A stretch of DNA of 64,000 nt from Pseudooceanicola algae. Lineage in GTDB: Bacteria; Pseudomonadota; Alphaproteobacteria; Rhodobacterales; Rhodobacteraceae. The stretch spans positions 3,488,501 through 3,552,500 of the forward strand of contig NZ_CP060436.1 in the NCBI RefSeq assembly GCF_003590145.2, in the 5' to 3' direction. Below, piece after piece: positions 39,622 through 48,798 of this stretch. The translations under genes were made by a program, and so were the position numbers. The notes under the pieces were generated by a model. That model worked only from the letters and a program-made list of their open reading frames with translations. It had not been told where the DNA came from and did no database searches. Position 1 is the first letter of the stretch. The number at the start of each line of letters is the position of its first letter.

Positions 39622-41913
39622 ATGGCAGACGACGGACACCAGATCGAGTGGCGCGTAACGGGCATGGACTGCGGCGCCTGCGCGGGCAAGGTCCGCGGTG
39701 CGGTCGAGCGGTTGCAGGGCGTCACGGATGTCGATGTCGCACCGATGACGGAACGCCTGCGTCTGACACTGGATGAAACCCGCTCCACACCTGAACAGGT
39801 CGAGAAGGCGGTGCGAGCCATCGGCTACGGGATCTCGCCGCGGGGAAGCGCGCCAGAGAAGCCGAAGGGCGGGTTTGTTCTGCCCGAGGGGGCCTATCCG
39901 GGGTCCGACGCCGTCACACCCGAAAATGAGGAAGAACAGGCGCACCCCAGGCGGGCAGAAGAAGCGCAGGCCGCCTGGCACGCCACGTCAAAGGGCCGAC
40001 TCGTGCTCGGTACAGGCGTGCTGCTCGCGGCGGCCTGGGCGGTGCATCTGCTGGCTTCTGAAGACATTGCGCAATGGGCGTTCGTCCTGGCCACCCTGAT
40101 CGGGCTCGTTCCCGTGGCCCGTCGCGCTTTCGCCATGGCGCGGATTGGCATGCCCTTTACGATCGAGATGCTGATGACTATCGCCGCAAGCGGCGCGCTG
40201 GTGATCGGCGCTGCCGAGGAGGCGGCGCTCGTCGTCTTCCTTTTCGCTGTTGGCGAGATGCTGGAAGGTGTCGCCGCCAGTCGGGCGCGCAACGGCATCC
40301 GGGCCTTGGCGCAACTGGTGCCGAAGACGGCGCTTCTGGAAATGGACGGACGAACGCGAGAGGTCCCGGCCGAGAGCCTGGCCATCGGTCAGACCGTGAT
40401 GGTGCGCCCGGGCGACCGGATTCCCGCTGATGGTGAGGTGATCGACGGCACGTCCGGTGTCGACGAAAGCCCGGTGACGGGGGAAAGCGTGCCGAGCCTC
40501 AAGGAGCCGGGCAGCCTGGTCTTCGCCGGTTCGATCAACACCGAGGCCGCGCTGCGGGTGCGGGTCGAAAAAACCGCCGAGGACAACACCATCTCGCGCA
40601 TCGTCCGCCTGGTCGAGGAAGCGGAAAGCGCCCGCGCCCCGACGGAACGATTCATCGACAGGTTCAGCCGCGTCTACATGCCCGTGGTTGTGGGGGCGGC
40701 GATCCTCGTCGCCATCGTCCCTCCGCTTGCCTTTGGATTGGCATGGGAAGAATGGGTCTATCGGGCGCTGGCGCTGCTGCTCATCGGATGCCCCTGCGCG
40801 CTTGTGATCTCGGTTCCTGCGTCCATTGCCTCGGCGCTATCGGCAGGCGCACGGAACGGCCTGCTTATGAAGGGCGGCGCGGTGATCGAGGCCGTCGCCC
40901 GGATCACCTATGTCGCATTCGACAAGACAGGAACACTGACCGCCGGTCAGCCGCGCGTGACAGACATCCTGCCGAGTGAGGGAACGTCAGCCGAGGTGCT
41001 CTCGCTGGCCGCGGGTGTCGAGAGCGGCGCGAGTCATCCGCTCGGACTGGCCATCCTGGCGCGTGCCGAAGCGGAGGGCACGGTTGTTCCTGCGTCACGC
41101 GCAGCCCGATCCATCCCGGGCAAGGGCGCCGAGGCCGTGATCCGTGGCGCGACGGTGACGGTTGGCTCGCCCCGGCTGGCGGAAGAGAGCGGTGTTCTGA
41201 GCGAGCCAATTCGTGCCCAGGCCGCGATGCTCGAAGCGGAGGGAAAGACGGTCGTACTCGTCTGGCGCGACGAGGCCGCTTGCGGCCTGATCGCTCTGCG
41301 CGACGAGCCGCGCCCCGACGCGGCCGAAGCCGTGCGCCAACTTCGTGCCCTGGGCATCGTGCCGGTGATGCTGACCGGAGATAACGCGCGCACGGCCGCG
41401 GCGATTTCCGAAAGTCTCGGGATCGACCACCGCGCGGGTCTTCTGCCGGAAGACAAGGTGCGCGAGGTCCGCGATCTCGGACAAGAGGCGCAGGTGATGA
41501 TGGTTGGCGACGGTATCAATGACGCCCCGGCGCTTGCCGCCGCGCAGGTTGGCGTGGCCCTGGGCTCGGGCACCGACGTGGCGCTGGAGACCGCACATGC
41601 CGCCGTCTTGCGCGACCGTGTAGCTGACATTCCGGGGCTGGTCCGGCTTGCCCGCGCGGCCATGGCCAACATCCGTCAGAACGTCGCCATCGCCTTGGGC
41701 CTCAAGGCGGTGTTCCTGGTGACGACTCTCCTGGGCGTCACGGGCCTCTGGATCGCGATCCTCGCCGATACCGGCGCCACCGTGATCGTGACGCTCAACG
41801 CGCTCCGGCTGCTGACCTTCCGGCCAGAGCGGGAAAGCCGATCCGGCCGAACCGGCACCGCGTCAGCGACACTCGGTCGCGTCACCGCGCCTGCCGTCAA
41901 CGAACATATATGA
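39622..41913 (+). CDS. zntA: Heavy-metal P-type ATPase (Zn/Cd/Pb type)
   Basis: 763 residues, full length. One N-terminal metal-binding domain has GMDCGAC. The transmembrane metal site is CPC (GCPCALVIS). The phosphorylation motif is DKTGTL, the actuator TGES, the nucleotide-binding HP in GASHPLG, and the hinge GDGINDAP. The last helices carry LKAVFLVTT and ADTGATVIVT, the Lys and Asp typical of Zn/Cd/Pb pumps rather than Cu pumps. It exports metal from the cytoplasm with ATP. The expression signal is the MerR-type promoter just upstream. The symbol reflects type, not proven orthology. Confidence 0.93.
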   Translation: MADDGHQIEWRVTGMDCGACAGKVRGAVERLQGVTDVDVAPMTERLRLTLDETRSTPEQVEKAVRAIGYGISPRGSAPEKPKGGFVLPEGAYPGSDAVTPENEEEQAHPRRAEEAQAAWHATSKGRLVLGTGVLLAAAWAVHLLASEDIAQWAFVLATLIGLVPVARRAFAMARIGMPFTIEMLMTIAASGALVIGAAEEAALVVFLFAVGEMLEGVAASRARNGIRALAQLVPKTALLEMDGRTREVPAESLAIGQTVMVRPGDRIPADGEVIDGTSGVDESPVTGESVPSLKEPGSLVFAGSINTEAALRVRVEKTAEDNTISRIVRLVEEAESARAPTERFIDRFSRVYMPVVVGAAILVAIVPPLAFGLAWEEWVYRALALLLIGCPCALVISVPASIASALSAGARNGLLMKGGAVIEAVARITYVAFDKTGTLTAGQPRVTDILPSEGTSAEVLSLAAGVESGASHPLGLAILARAEAEGTVVPASRAARSIPGKGAEAVIRGATVTVGSPRLAEESGVLSEPIRAQAAMLEAEGKTVVLVWRDEAACGLIALRDEPRPDAAEAVRQLRALGIVPVMLTGDNARTAAAISESLGIDHRAGLLPEDKVREVRDLGQEAQVMMVGDGINDAPALAAAQVGVALGSGTDVALETAHAAVLRDRVADIPGLVRLARAAMANIRQNVAIALGLKAVFLVTTLLGVTGLWIAILADTGATVIVTLNALRLLTFRPERESRSGRTGTASATLGRVTAPAVNEHI

Positions 41914-41935
41914 AGTAACCACAAGGACCATACTG

Positions 41936-42409
41936 ATGACACACATGTCTCGCCGCCGCTTGCTCATCTCTGTCGCAAGCATCGCTGCCACGGCGCCCTT
42001 CGCTGCCACCGCCCAAGCCAGTGCGCCCATCATCCACGTCGTGAAGGACATCAACTGCGGATGCTGTACTGCCTGGGTGGAGATCCTTGGCAACGCCGGC
42101 TTCACGGTGACCACGCAAGCAAGCATGGGCACGCTCCTGATCCGCCACAAGTTGGAGAACGGCATCCCGCAGCAGATGCACTCCTGCCATACCGGCGAGG
42201 TCGAAGGTTACATGATCGAGGGCCATGTTCCACCTGTTGACATCCGTCGCCTTCTGGACGAACGCCCTGAAGCCATCGGCCTCGCTGTGCCCGGAATGCC
42301 CTATGGCTCTTCGGGCATGGGCCCTGAGGATCAGCGGGAGGCTTACGATGTTTTCCTGATCCGGAAAGACGGCAGCACCGAGATATTCGCCCGCTATGAC
42401 GCGGCGTAG
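41936..42409 (+). CDS. DUF411 metal-binding protein
   Basis: 157 residues with a twin-arginine-type signal (MSRRRLLISVASIAATA). The DUF411 core has a metal site in VKDINCGCCTAW and QMHSCHTGEV. Periplasmic DUF411 proteins occur with copper and other metal genes and are thought to bind metal. It lies 23 bases after the ATPase gene and probably shares its transcript. Confidence 0.88.
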   Translation: MTHMSRRRLLISVASIAATAPFAATAQASAPIIHVVKDINCGCCTAWVEILGNAGFTVTTQASMGTLLIRHKLENGIPQQMHSCHTGEVEGYMIEGHVPPVDIRRLLDERPEAIGLAVPGMPYGSSGMGPEDQREAYDVFLIRKDGSTEIFARYDAA

Positions 42410-42608
42410 GCGCTGCGACCACCAGCCATTCATCTTCGCGGATCAAAATTCTGTAACTGTGACGAAAGCCGAAAGGCACGCGATCTCACCCCGGGGCCGC
42501 GGAAATGCTGCGTCCGATCGCGGATGTCCGCTCTGGTGAACGCCGCGATGCGGCAATTTAACAGACTGAAGGTCCGGTCTGGGCCGTCAGTGAAGACGGC
42601 CCAAGCGT

Positions 42609-43241
42609 TTAGATTTCGATAGCTTCGGCGATAGCCAGCGCATCTTCAAGTTCAACGCCAAGATACCTGACAGTGCTGTCCATCTTGGTATGGCCCAACA
42701 ACAGTTGGACTGCCCGCAGGTTGCCCGTCTTCTTGTAGATTTGGGTCACCTTCGTTCGGCGCATCGAGTGCGTGCCATAGGCGCTGGCTTCCAGACCAAT
42801 GGATGTCACCCAGACACGGACAATCCGCGCGTACTGACGGGTCGAGATGTGAAGGCGTTCGTGAAAGCGCCCGGGCCAGAGGTATTCGGACCCAATCATG
42901 AGCGGCTCCCGCATCCACCGTGCCAGCGATGCGCGGGTGCCTTCCGAGATTTCGAAGCGGACGGGCTTACGGGTCTTGCTTTGCAGAACCGACGCGCGTT
43001 CCTTGATCTGACCGGACGCCATGACATCGACCACCTTCATCTTCACCAGATCGCAGCCGCGCAGCTTGCTGTCGATTGCAAGGTTGAAAAGGGCCAGATC
43101 GCGGTGGTTCTCGGCCAACTCCAGCCGGACCCGAATTGCCCAGACGTGTTTGGGCTTGAGCGGCCGTTTCTGACCGACTATCCGGCCTTTGTTCCAGGCC
43201 GGACGCAGTGCGCGAATGGCGGGTAAGTTTGGTGTTTCCAT
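42609..43241 (-). CDS. Tyrosine recombinase/integrase (copy 2)
   Basis: 210 residues, identical in sequence to the product of 12334-12966, with Arg61, His158, Arg161, His184 and Tyr193. The start has the same GGAGGATCC site. It lies between the DUF411 gene and the copper oxidation cluster. Confidence 0.9.
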   Translation of the reverse strand: METPNLPAIRALRPAWNKGRIVGQKRPLKPKHVWAIRVRLELAENHRDLALFNLAIDSKLRGCDLVKMKVVDVMASGQIKERASVLQSKTRKPVRFEISEGTRASLARWMREPLMIGSEYLWPGRFHERLHISTRQYARIVRVWVTSIGLEASAYGTHSMRRTKVTQIYKKTGNLRAVQLLLGHTKMDSTVRYLGVELEDALAIAEAIEI

Positions 43242-43339
43242 GATGGATCCTCCGATCCACCACGCCCTCCCACATCGACAACCCGACGTTGACAAGACAT
43301 TGTAGCACATGGTGCTGCGTCGCATCCGAGGTCAGCTCC

Positions 43340-43345
43340 GAGCCC
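43340..43345. other. GAGCCC core beside integrase copy 2
   Basis: Identical in its left arm to the site at 13065, followed by AAACTAC. If the cassette model is right, this is the right-hand att site of another cassette; its partner site was not found by eye. Confidence 0.5.
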
Positions 43346-43564
43346 AAACTACTCGTGACCATGCCGAAGCTTCGCTGCGGCTGCATTCGTCCGCTCCGCG
43401 ACATTACTTTCCCGCGCCGCATGGCACGAAACGCCGACACTAAGGTGGGACTGCGGTTATCGGCTGCGTAACCATTGAGGCTGGGAACACGGGAAGTGGC
43501 GCGATTTTGGGATTGACCAAGCCGTCGTCAGAACCCATCCTTTGCGCTGCAATCGAGAGTCTTT

Positions 43565-43900
43565 ATGCGCCTAATCGCCGTAATCTTCCTGACCAGCCTC
43601 ATTATGCTGGCTGCCTTGTCGCAAATGTCTGCGGCAGGGCCCGCGATGCATGACTGTGCGGCCTGTCCAGAAGCGATGATCTCTGCAGATCAGCAGGCCT
43701 CGGCGAACCACCACCAAGCTGACGCGCCTTGCGCTGATATGGTGACCTGCGCATCCTATGCCCTTCTCGATAGCAGTCAGCCGCTCCGGAACGATGATCT
43801 GCCACACCTCCGTCATGTGCGGCCGGAGCCTCGAAATGGCATGACGATAAGCCTGTCGCTGGACCTGCCTCCTCCTCGCGCCGGATCCTGCACCCGTTGA
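43565..43900 (+). CDS. Small exported Cys/His-containing protein, function unknown
   Basis: 111 residues, signal peptide 1-23 (…MSAAGPA). The mature part has HDCAACPEAMIS and CADMVTCASYALL, four spaced cysteines that could bind metal or form disulfides. I do not recognise the family. It is the first gene ahead of a cytochrome c and multicopper oxidase, all on the plus strand, so a role in periplasmic copper handling is likely but inferred. Confidence 0.65.
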   Translation: MRLIAVIFLTSLIMLAALSQMSAAGPAMHDCAACPEAMISADQQASANHHQADAPCADMVTCASYALLDSSQPLRNDDLPHLRHVRPEPRNGMTISLSLDLPPPRAGSCTR

Positions 43901-43972
43901 ACCTGGGTCGATTTCGGTCGCCCCGTTGTCAGGACGCGCGGCAGGGAAAGCTGCGCAGGACAGGATACAGTC

Positions 43973-44413
43973 ATGAAAAAGATCACCCTCGCCGGGGCCG
44001 CGGTTCTTGCCGTGGCGCTTGGCGCCTATGCTTTCACCCGCTCTACCCCTCAGACTGTCCCTGTCGAGGACACCGCAGCACCAGCGGAGGGCGCGCCCAT
44101 GGTTGCCGTTACGCTGCCCGATACGCTGTCGCCCGAGGCGGGCATGGGCAAGCGGGCCTTCGATGTCGTCTGCGCCGATTGCCACGGCGAGAATGCCGCC
44201 GGGAAAATCGGGTTTGCTCCGCCGCTGATCCACAAGATCTACGAGCCGTCCCACCATGGCGACATGGCCTTCCAGATGGCGGCTGCGAATGGCGTGCGCG
44301 CACATCATTGGAAATTCGGAGACATGCCGCCGCAGCCCGAGGTGACGCGTGCGGACGTGAGTTCGATCATCGCCTATATCCGCGAAGTACAGCGCGCCAA
44401 TGGGATCAACTGA
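43973..44413 (+). CDS. Periplasmic or membrane-anchored cytochrome c
   Basis: 146 residues with an N-terminal signal or anchor and one heme site, CADCH. A Met in GDMPPQ near 120 is a candidate sixth ligand. Class I single-domain cytochrome c. It overlaps nothing; the multicopper oxidase starts two bases after its stop, so the pair is co-translated. It may accept or donate electrons for that oxidase. Confidence 0.88.
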   Translation: MKKITLAGAAVLAVALGAYAFTRSTPQTVPVEDTAAPAEGAPMVAVTLPDTLSPEAGMGKRAFDVVCADCHGENAAGKIGFAPPLIHKIYEPSHHGDMAFQMAAANGVRAHHWKFGDMPPQPEVTRADVSSIIAYIREVQRANGIN

Positions 44414-44414
44414 C

Positions 44415-45794
44415 ATGAAGATGACACGACGGCTATTCTGCGCAGGTCTTGCTTCTGCTCCATTCGCACGACCTGCCTTTGCTCAGGAAATACCCCTCCT
44501 GACAGCCATGGACACCACGGTCCAGCTTGCCCCTGCCAGCTATCCGGCCACGCCGGTCTGGAGCTATGATGGCACAATCCCCGGCCCCGTGATCCGCGCC
44601 GCGCAAGGCAGCCGGTTGGAACGGCGGCTGGTGAATGCGCTAAAGGTTCCGACCTCGATCCATTGGCATGGCATCCGTATCGACAACGCCATGGATGGTG
44701 TCGCGGGGCTGACCCAGGACGCGGTGCCGCCCGACGAGAGTTTCGACTATGCCTTCGATCTTCCTGATGCCGGAACCTACTGGTATCACGCCCACACCAA
44801 TTCGATGGAACAGGTTGCGCGGGGTCTTTCCGGAGCCCTAATCATCGAAGAGGCAACACCGCCGGATGTGGATCGGGACGAGGTTCTGATGATCGACGAC
44901 TGGTTGCTGGACCCCGATACGGGCCTGTTTATCGATGACTTCGCAGCGCCGATGACGCGCAGCCACGGCGGACAGATCGGCAACCTCGTGGGCGTGAACG
45001 GGCGCTACGATTACAGGCTGCCCGCCCGGCAGAACGAGCGGCTGCGGTTGCGACTGATCAACTCGGCGAATGCCCAGATCTTCGGCCTGAAACTGGAGGG
45101 GCTTACCGGCTGGACGGTGGCTCTTGACGGAATGCCGCTTGCGGCACCAGAGCCGGTGACCGACACGCTTGTGCTTGCCCCCGCGCAGCGCATGGACCTG
45201 ATTGTCGATGTCTCGGCCGAGGAAGGGGAAACCGCAGGGCTTCTTTTTGCTGCGGCCGATGATACCTGGCGTGTGCTGGCGGAAGTCTCTGTCAAAGGAC
45301 GTGCCGCGTCAGTCACTCGCGGCACGCCTCAGCCCTTGCCGCGAAATCCGCGTATGGAGATCGTCGGCGTCGATGAGGCGCCTGTCCTCGACATGCCGTT
45401 GCAAGGCGGTGCGATGCGCGGCCTGGAGAGTGCGACCTTCGATGGACAGAGGATGGGCTGGCAGGAGCTGGTCCAGAATGGCCAGTTCTGGGCGCTGGCC
45501 GGACAGGTCGGGCTGGGAAAGACGCCCTTTGCCACCCTGTCACGTGGGGAGACAGCCCGCATCCGCATGACAAACGACACGATCTTCCCGCACGCGATGC
45601 ATCTGCACGGGATGCATTTCCGGGTGCGCAAGGAAGACGGAGCACTTGGTCCGCTGCGCGACACGGTGCTGGTCATGCCGAACGAGACGACGGAAATTGC
45701 CTTCGTTGCGGACAATCCGGGAAAGTGGTTGCTGCATTGTCACATGCTGGGGCACGCGGCCTCGGGCATGACAAACTGGATCATGGTCTTATGA
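44415..45794 (+). CDS. Multicopper oxidase
   Basis: 459 residues from the ATG at 44415. A twin-arginine-type signal (TRRLFCAGLASAPF) ends near AFAQ. The four copper motifs are present: IHWHG, YHAHTNS, HAMHLHGMHF and HCHMLGHAASGM, so type 1 and trinuclear sites are complete. It would oxidise Cu(I) or an organic donor in the periplasm with O2. It lacks the long Met-rich insert of the CopA at 50 kb. Coupled to the cytochrome c genes on either side (ATGA overlap downstream). Confidence 0.92.
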   Translation: MKMTRRLFCAGLASAPFARPAFAQEIPLLTAMDTTVQLAPASYPATPVWSYDGTIPGPVIRAAQGSRLERRLVNALKVPTSIHWHGIRIDNAMDGVAGLTQDAVPPDESFDYAFDLPDAGTYWYHAHTNSMEQVARGLSGALIIEEATPPDVDRDEVLMIDDWLLDPDTGLFIDDFAAPMTRSHGGQIGNLVGVNGRYDYRLPARQNERLRLRLINSANAQIFGLKLEGLTGWTVALDGMPLAAPEPVTDTLVLAPAQRMDLIVDVSAEEGETAGLLFAAADDTWRVLAEVSVKGRAASVTRGTPQPLPRNPRMEIVGVDEAPVLDMPLQGGAMRGLESATFDGQRMGWQELVQNGQFWALAGQVGLGKTPFATLSRGETARIRMTNDTIFPHAMHLHGMHFRVRKEDGALGPLRDTVLVMPNETTEIAFVADNPGKWLLHCHMLGHAASGMTNWIMVL

Positions 45795-46195
45795 AGTTGC
45801 TTTCCCTGATCGCAGTTGCTCTTTCGGGCGTGGCCTACTCAGCCGGAGCAGAGGAAGGCATGGAAGGCGCAGCGCTTTATCAGCAGAATTGCGCCTCCTG
45901 TCACGGCGTGGACCTTCAGGGACAACCGGACTGGCGCAGCCCCGGCCCCGACGGCCGCCTGCCTGCGCCACCCCATGATGCAACGGGCCACACCTGGCAT
46001 CATAGCGACGACATCCTGTTCCGCATCACGCGGGATGGGACTGCCGCAGTGGTCGGCGGGGGCTATGAAAGTGACATGCCCGGCTTTGGGGGCAGCCTGA
46101 GCGATGCGCAAATTCGCGCGATCCTCGACTACATCAAATCCATCTGGCCAGAGCGCGAACGCGACTATCAACAAGAGATCACCGGGCAGAAATAA
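45791..46195 (+). CDS. Cytochrome c
   Basis: 134 residues, signal peptide ending SAGA-EE, heme site CASCH, and a Met in SDMPGFGG as probable axial ligand. Similar single-heme proteins accompany multicopper oxidases in copper islands. It overlaps the oxidase by four bases. Confidence 0.9.
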   Translation: MKLLSLIAVALSGVAYSAGAEEGMEGAALYQQNCASCHGVDLQGQPDWRSPGPDGRLPAPPHDATGHTWHHSDDILFRITRDGTAAVVGGGYESDMPGFGGSLSDAQIRAILDYIKSIWPERERDYQQEITGQK

Positions 46196-46271
46196 GCGAG
46201 AAAAGCCAAATTATAGGGAACATCCACCCACTGGAAGGTTGTTAGTCCCCTGAACAAACTTGGAGGTGTTG

Positions 46272-47096
46272 ATGGCCTATTCCCGCTTTTTCCTGATGAT
46301 TGCTGTTTCCACGGCCCTGATGTTCGGGCTGATGTACCTGAACACCTATCTGGTCAATCACATTTTCTGGTCGGAAACGCGTGCCTACATGGCGATCGTC
46401 ATGGGGGCGGTCATGGCCTTCGTCATGCTGTCTTTCATGCTCGGCATGTACAAGAACCGCGCGCTCAACATCGCGATCTTCGTCGGCTCCGTCATCGTCT
46501 TCGCAGCAGCACTCTGGCTGGTTCGCAGCCAGGTGACGGTGCAAGACCGCGCCTACATGCGGGCGATGATCCCACACCATTCGATCGCCATCATGACCTC
46601 GTCCCGCGCGGAAATCACCGATCCAAGGGTGCGCACCTTGGCGGATGACATCATTTACGCCCAAGACAAGGAAATCGCCGAAATGCGCTATCTGATCGCC
46701 GACACTTCGGCGAATGGAGAGGCAACACCTGCCGGGGATGAACCGGCAGCCGAGTTGAAACCCGCTCAGGACGCCCTGTCCAGCGAGGTTGTTTCCAAGG
46801 TCGATCCCGAGTTCCTTACGCAGGCAGATATCGCCCAAGTCTTCCCGGATGGGGCCGCGTGCAGCTTCACCTATACCGAGGCAAGCCCGCCCGTGTTCGT
46901 GTCCGGCAACGACACGGCTCTGGTCAAGATCAGCGGTGATCTGGTCCGTCTCGATGGCGCGGGAGAAAGCTTCACGGCTGACCCGATCACGATTGAGGTG
47001 CGCGACACGGAAGATGACAGCCTTCAGGACTTTGTCATCAGCGCGGGCCCTGACTACGAGGCCGGTTTCCGCGGCCAGTATAACTGCACGAATTGA
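46272..47096 (+). CDS. DUF305 membrane protein
   Basis: 274 residues from the ATG at 46272, seven bases after GGAGGT. Three N-terminal helices (about 1-85) precede a DUF305-like motif (YMRAMIPHHSIAIMTS). The C-terminal half is a separate exported domain of unknown type. DUF305 proteins occur with metal resistance genes and carry paired His that may bind metal. It lies between the cytochrome c and the glutaredoxin-MauE gene on the same strand. Confidence 0.82.
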   Translation: MAYSRFFLMIAVSTALMFGLMYLNTYLVNHIFWSETRAYMAIVMGAVMAFVMLSFMLGMYKNRALNIAIFVGSVIVFAAALWLVRSQVTVQDRAYMRAMIPHHSIAIMTSSRAEITDPRVRTLADDIIYAQDKEIAEMRYLIADTSANGEATPAGDEPAAELKPAQDALSSEVVSKVDPEFLTQADIAQVFPDGAACSFTYTEASPPVFVSGNDTALVKISGDLVRLDGAGESFTADPITIEVRDTEDDSLQDFVISAGPDYEAGFRGQYNCTN

Positions 47097-47107
47097 GGGA
47101 GATGATC

Positions 47108-47869
47108 ATGGCAAAGGATACCACGAAAACCGCCGTCCTCTATCGCATGGTCATGCCCGAGCATACCTGCCCCTTTGGGCTGAAATCCAAAGATCTGCTG
47201 GAGCGCAACGGCTACGTCGTCGAAGACCACCACCTGAAGACCAAGGACGAGACAGAGGCTTTCAAGCGTGAGCATGATGTCAAGACCACGCCTCAGACCT
47301 TCATCGACGGGAAACGGATAGGGGGTCATGACGACCTGCGCATCTTCCTCGGCATCGACCCGCCCAAAGAAGAGCAGAGTGATACAACCTACCGCCCTGT
47401 GATCGCGATCTTTTCGGTCTGTGCTCTGCTGGCGCTTGGCTTGGCGTGGCACCAATACGGGACCATCCTGACCTGGCAGAGCGTCCAGTGGTTCATCTCG
47501 CTGTCGATGACGGTGCTTGCGATCCAGAAGCTTCAGGATGTCGAGCAGTTCTCGACCATGTTCCTGAACTATGACCTGCTGGCGAAACGCTGGGTGCCTT
47601 ACGGCAAGGTCTATCCCTACGGTGAGGCACTGGCCGGTATCCTGATGACCGCGGGCGTCCTGACATGGATCTCCGCGCCCGTTGCGCTGTTCATCGGGAC
47701 CATTGGGGCGGTCAGCGTGTTCAAGGCGGTCTACATCGACAAGCGCGAGTTGAAATGCGCCTGCGTGGGCGGTGCCTCCAATGTGCCGCTCGGCTTCATC
47801 TCCCTGACCGAGAATCTGATGATGATCGTGATGGGCCTTTGGATGGGCCTGCGCGCCCTCGGCGTATGA
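47108..47869 (+). CDS. Glutaredoxin fused to a MauE/DoxX-like membrane domain
   Basis: 253 residues from the ATG at 47108. Residues about 8-85 are a glutaredoxin fold with CPFG (single active Cys) and TTPQTFIDGKRIGG. From about 98 to the end there are four helices of the MauE/DoxX type with a CACVGG motif. It could pass reducing power to or across the inner membrane. It follows the DUF305 gene by 11 bases and ends the plus-strand cluster; a hairpin terminator lies 11 bases beyond. Confidence 0.85.
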   Translation: MAKDTTKTAVLYRMVMPEHTCPFGLKSKDLLERNGYVVEDHHLKTKDETEAFKREHDVKTTPQTFIDGKRIGGHDDLRIFLGIDPPKEEQSDTTYRPVIAIFSVCALLALGLAWHQYGTILTWQSVQWFISLSMTVLAIQKLQDVEQFSTMFLNYDLLAKRWVPYGKVYPYGEALAGILMTAGVLTWISAPVALFIGTIGAVSVFKAVYIDKRELKCACVGGASNVPLGFISLTENLMMIVMGLWMGLRALGV

Positions 47870-47879
47870 GGCGAGAAAC

Positions 47880-47902
47880 GGGGGCGGCGTCTTGACGCCC
47901 CC
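47880..47902. terminator. Bidirectional terminator between convergent clusters
   Basis: GGGGGCG … CGCCCCC hairpin between the glutaredoxin-MauE gene and copD, followed on the plus strand by GGTGTCTTTCT. Confidence 0.7.
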
Positions 47903-47916
47903 GGTGTCTTTCTGGC

Positions 47917-48795
47917 TTAGCCGACGTGCTCCGGCGCGACGGTGGACGTGAAGGTGGCAGTGACAAGCAGGATCACAAGAAAGGCGGCGACCTCCCAACG
48001 GATCGACATCCGCAGCGGAGCCGCGTTTCCAGATTCGGCCAGAGCCGGTGTCAGCCGAAGCTTGTTCAGACCTGCAAGCCCAAGAAGCAGCGCCACCACC
48101 GCCAGTTTCAGCGTCATGAACTGGCCCCAGGGTTGGGTCAGGACCGCGATCGGATCGCCCGCCAGGATCACCAGGATCACTACGCCTGCTACGACGAGCA
48201 GCCCGACCATGACCAGCGCTGCCTGACCGAACCGCTCGACAGTGCGCCCCGCTGCCTCGTTGCCGCGCCCTGCCATGTCATAGAGCGGATAGAAGCCCCC
48301 GATCCAGAAGCTCGCGGCAAGGATGTGGATGACGAAAAGCGTCGAAAGCGCCAGCCTCGGATCTCCGGTGGCGTGACCGCGCAGGGCGAAACTGACAGCC
48401 ACAAGAACAACACCAAGGACCGCCACAGGGCGTGTCCAACTGCGATGGAACACGATGGTCGCGATGGCCAGAAGACCGAGGATGTCGGCCTCAACCGACA
48501 ACCCAAGAGGACTGGATAGGGCAATCTGGAGCATCATCGGATCAAGCGCGCCACCGAAGCCCCCGTAGAAGAAGGCCGCCCGCAGCGGGATGTTGAGTGC
48601 GCTGAACACGATGCCAACTATGGCCGACCATGCTGCAAGCCGCCTGAGGCGACGGCTTGCAGCGGCATCCAGCTCCGTGAGGAGCCAGAGATTTATCACG
48701 GAGCCCGCCGCAAGCAGGACACTGACATACATCCCCGCCTTGACGAGGATCGAGGTGATCTGCACCGGTTCCAGTGCGGCAAGAACTCCGCCCAT
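47917..48795 (-). CDS. copD: Copper resistance protein CopD
   Basis: 292 residues, about eight membrane helices, with the CopD domain in the second half (VIHILAASFWIGGFYPL, FGQAALVMVGLL). It is thought to move copper across the inner membrane together with CopC. It starts three bases after the copC stop. Last gene of the minus-strand cop cluster. Confidence 0.9.
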   Translation of the reverse strand: MGGVLAALEPVQITSILVKAGMYVSVLLAAGSVINLWLLTELDAAASRRLRRLAAWSAIVGIVFSALNIPLRAAFFYGGFGGALDPMMLQIALSSPLGLSVEADILGLLAIATIVFHRSWTRPVAVLGVVLVAVSFALRGHATGDPRLALSTLFVIHILAASFWIGGFYPLYDMAGRGNEAAGRTVERFGQAALVMVGLLVVAGVVILVILAGDPIAVLTQPWGQFMTLKLAVVALLLGLAGLNKLRLTPALAESGNAAPLRMSIRWEVAAFLVILLVTATFTSTVAPEHVG

Positions 48796-48798
48796 GAT

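Larger units (their letters stand above)
42578..43348. mobile_element. Second copy of the tyrosine-recombinase module
   Basis: 771 bp nearly identical to 12303-13073 in the same orientation, including the hairpin after the gene and the right-hand sequence GAGGTCAGCTCC-GAGCCC-AAA. The differences seen are silent. The left border lies in a GAAGGTC…GGGCCG sequence related to the dispersed repeats. To the right the sequence changes to an unrelated AAACTACTCG, so the module was moved to a different place. Confidence 0.8.
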
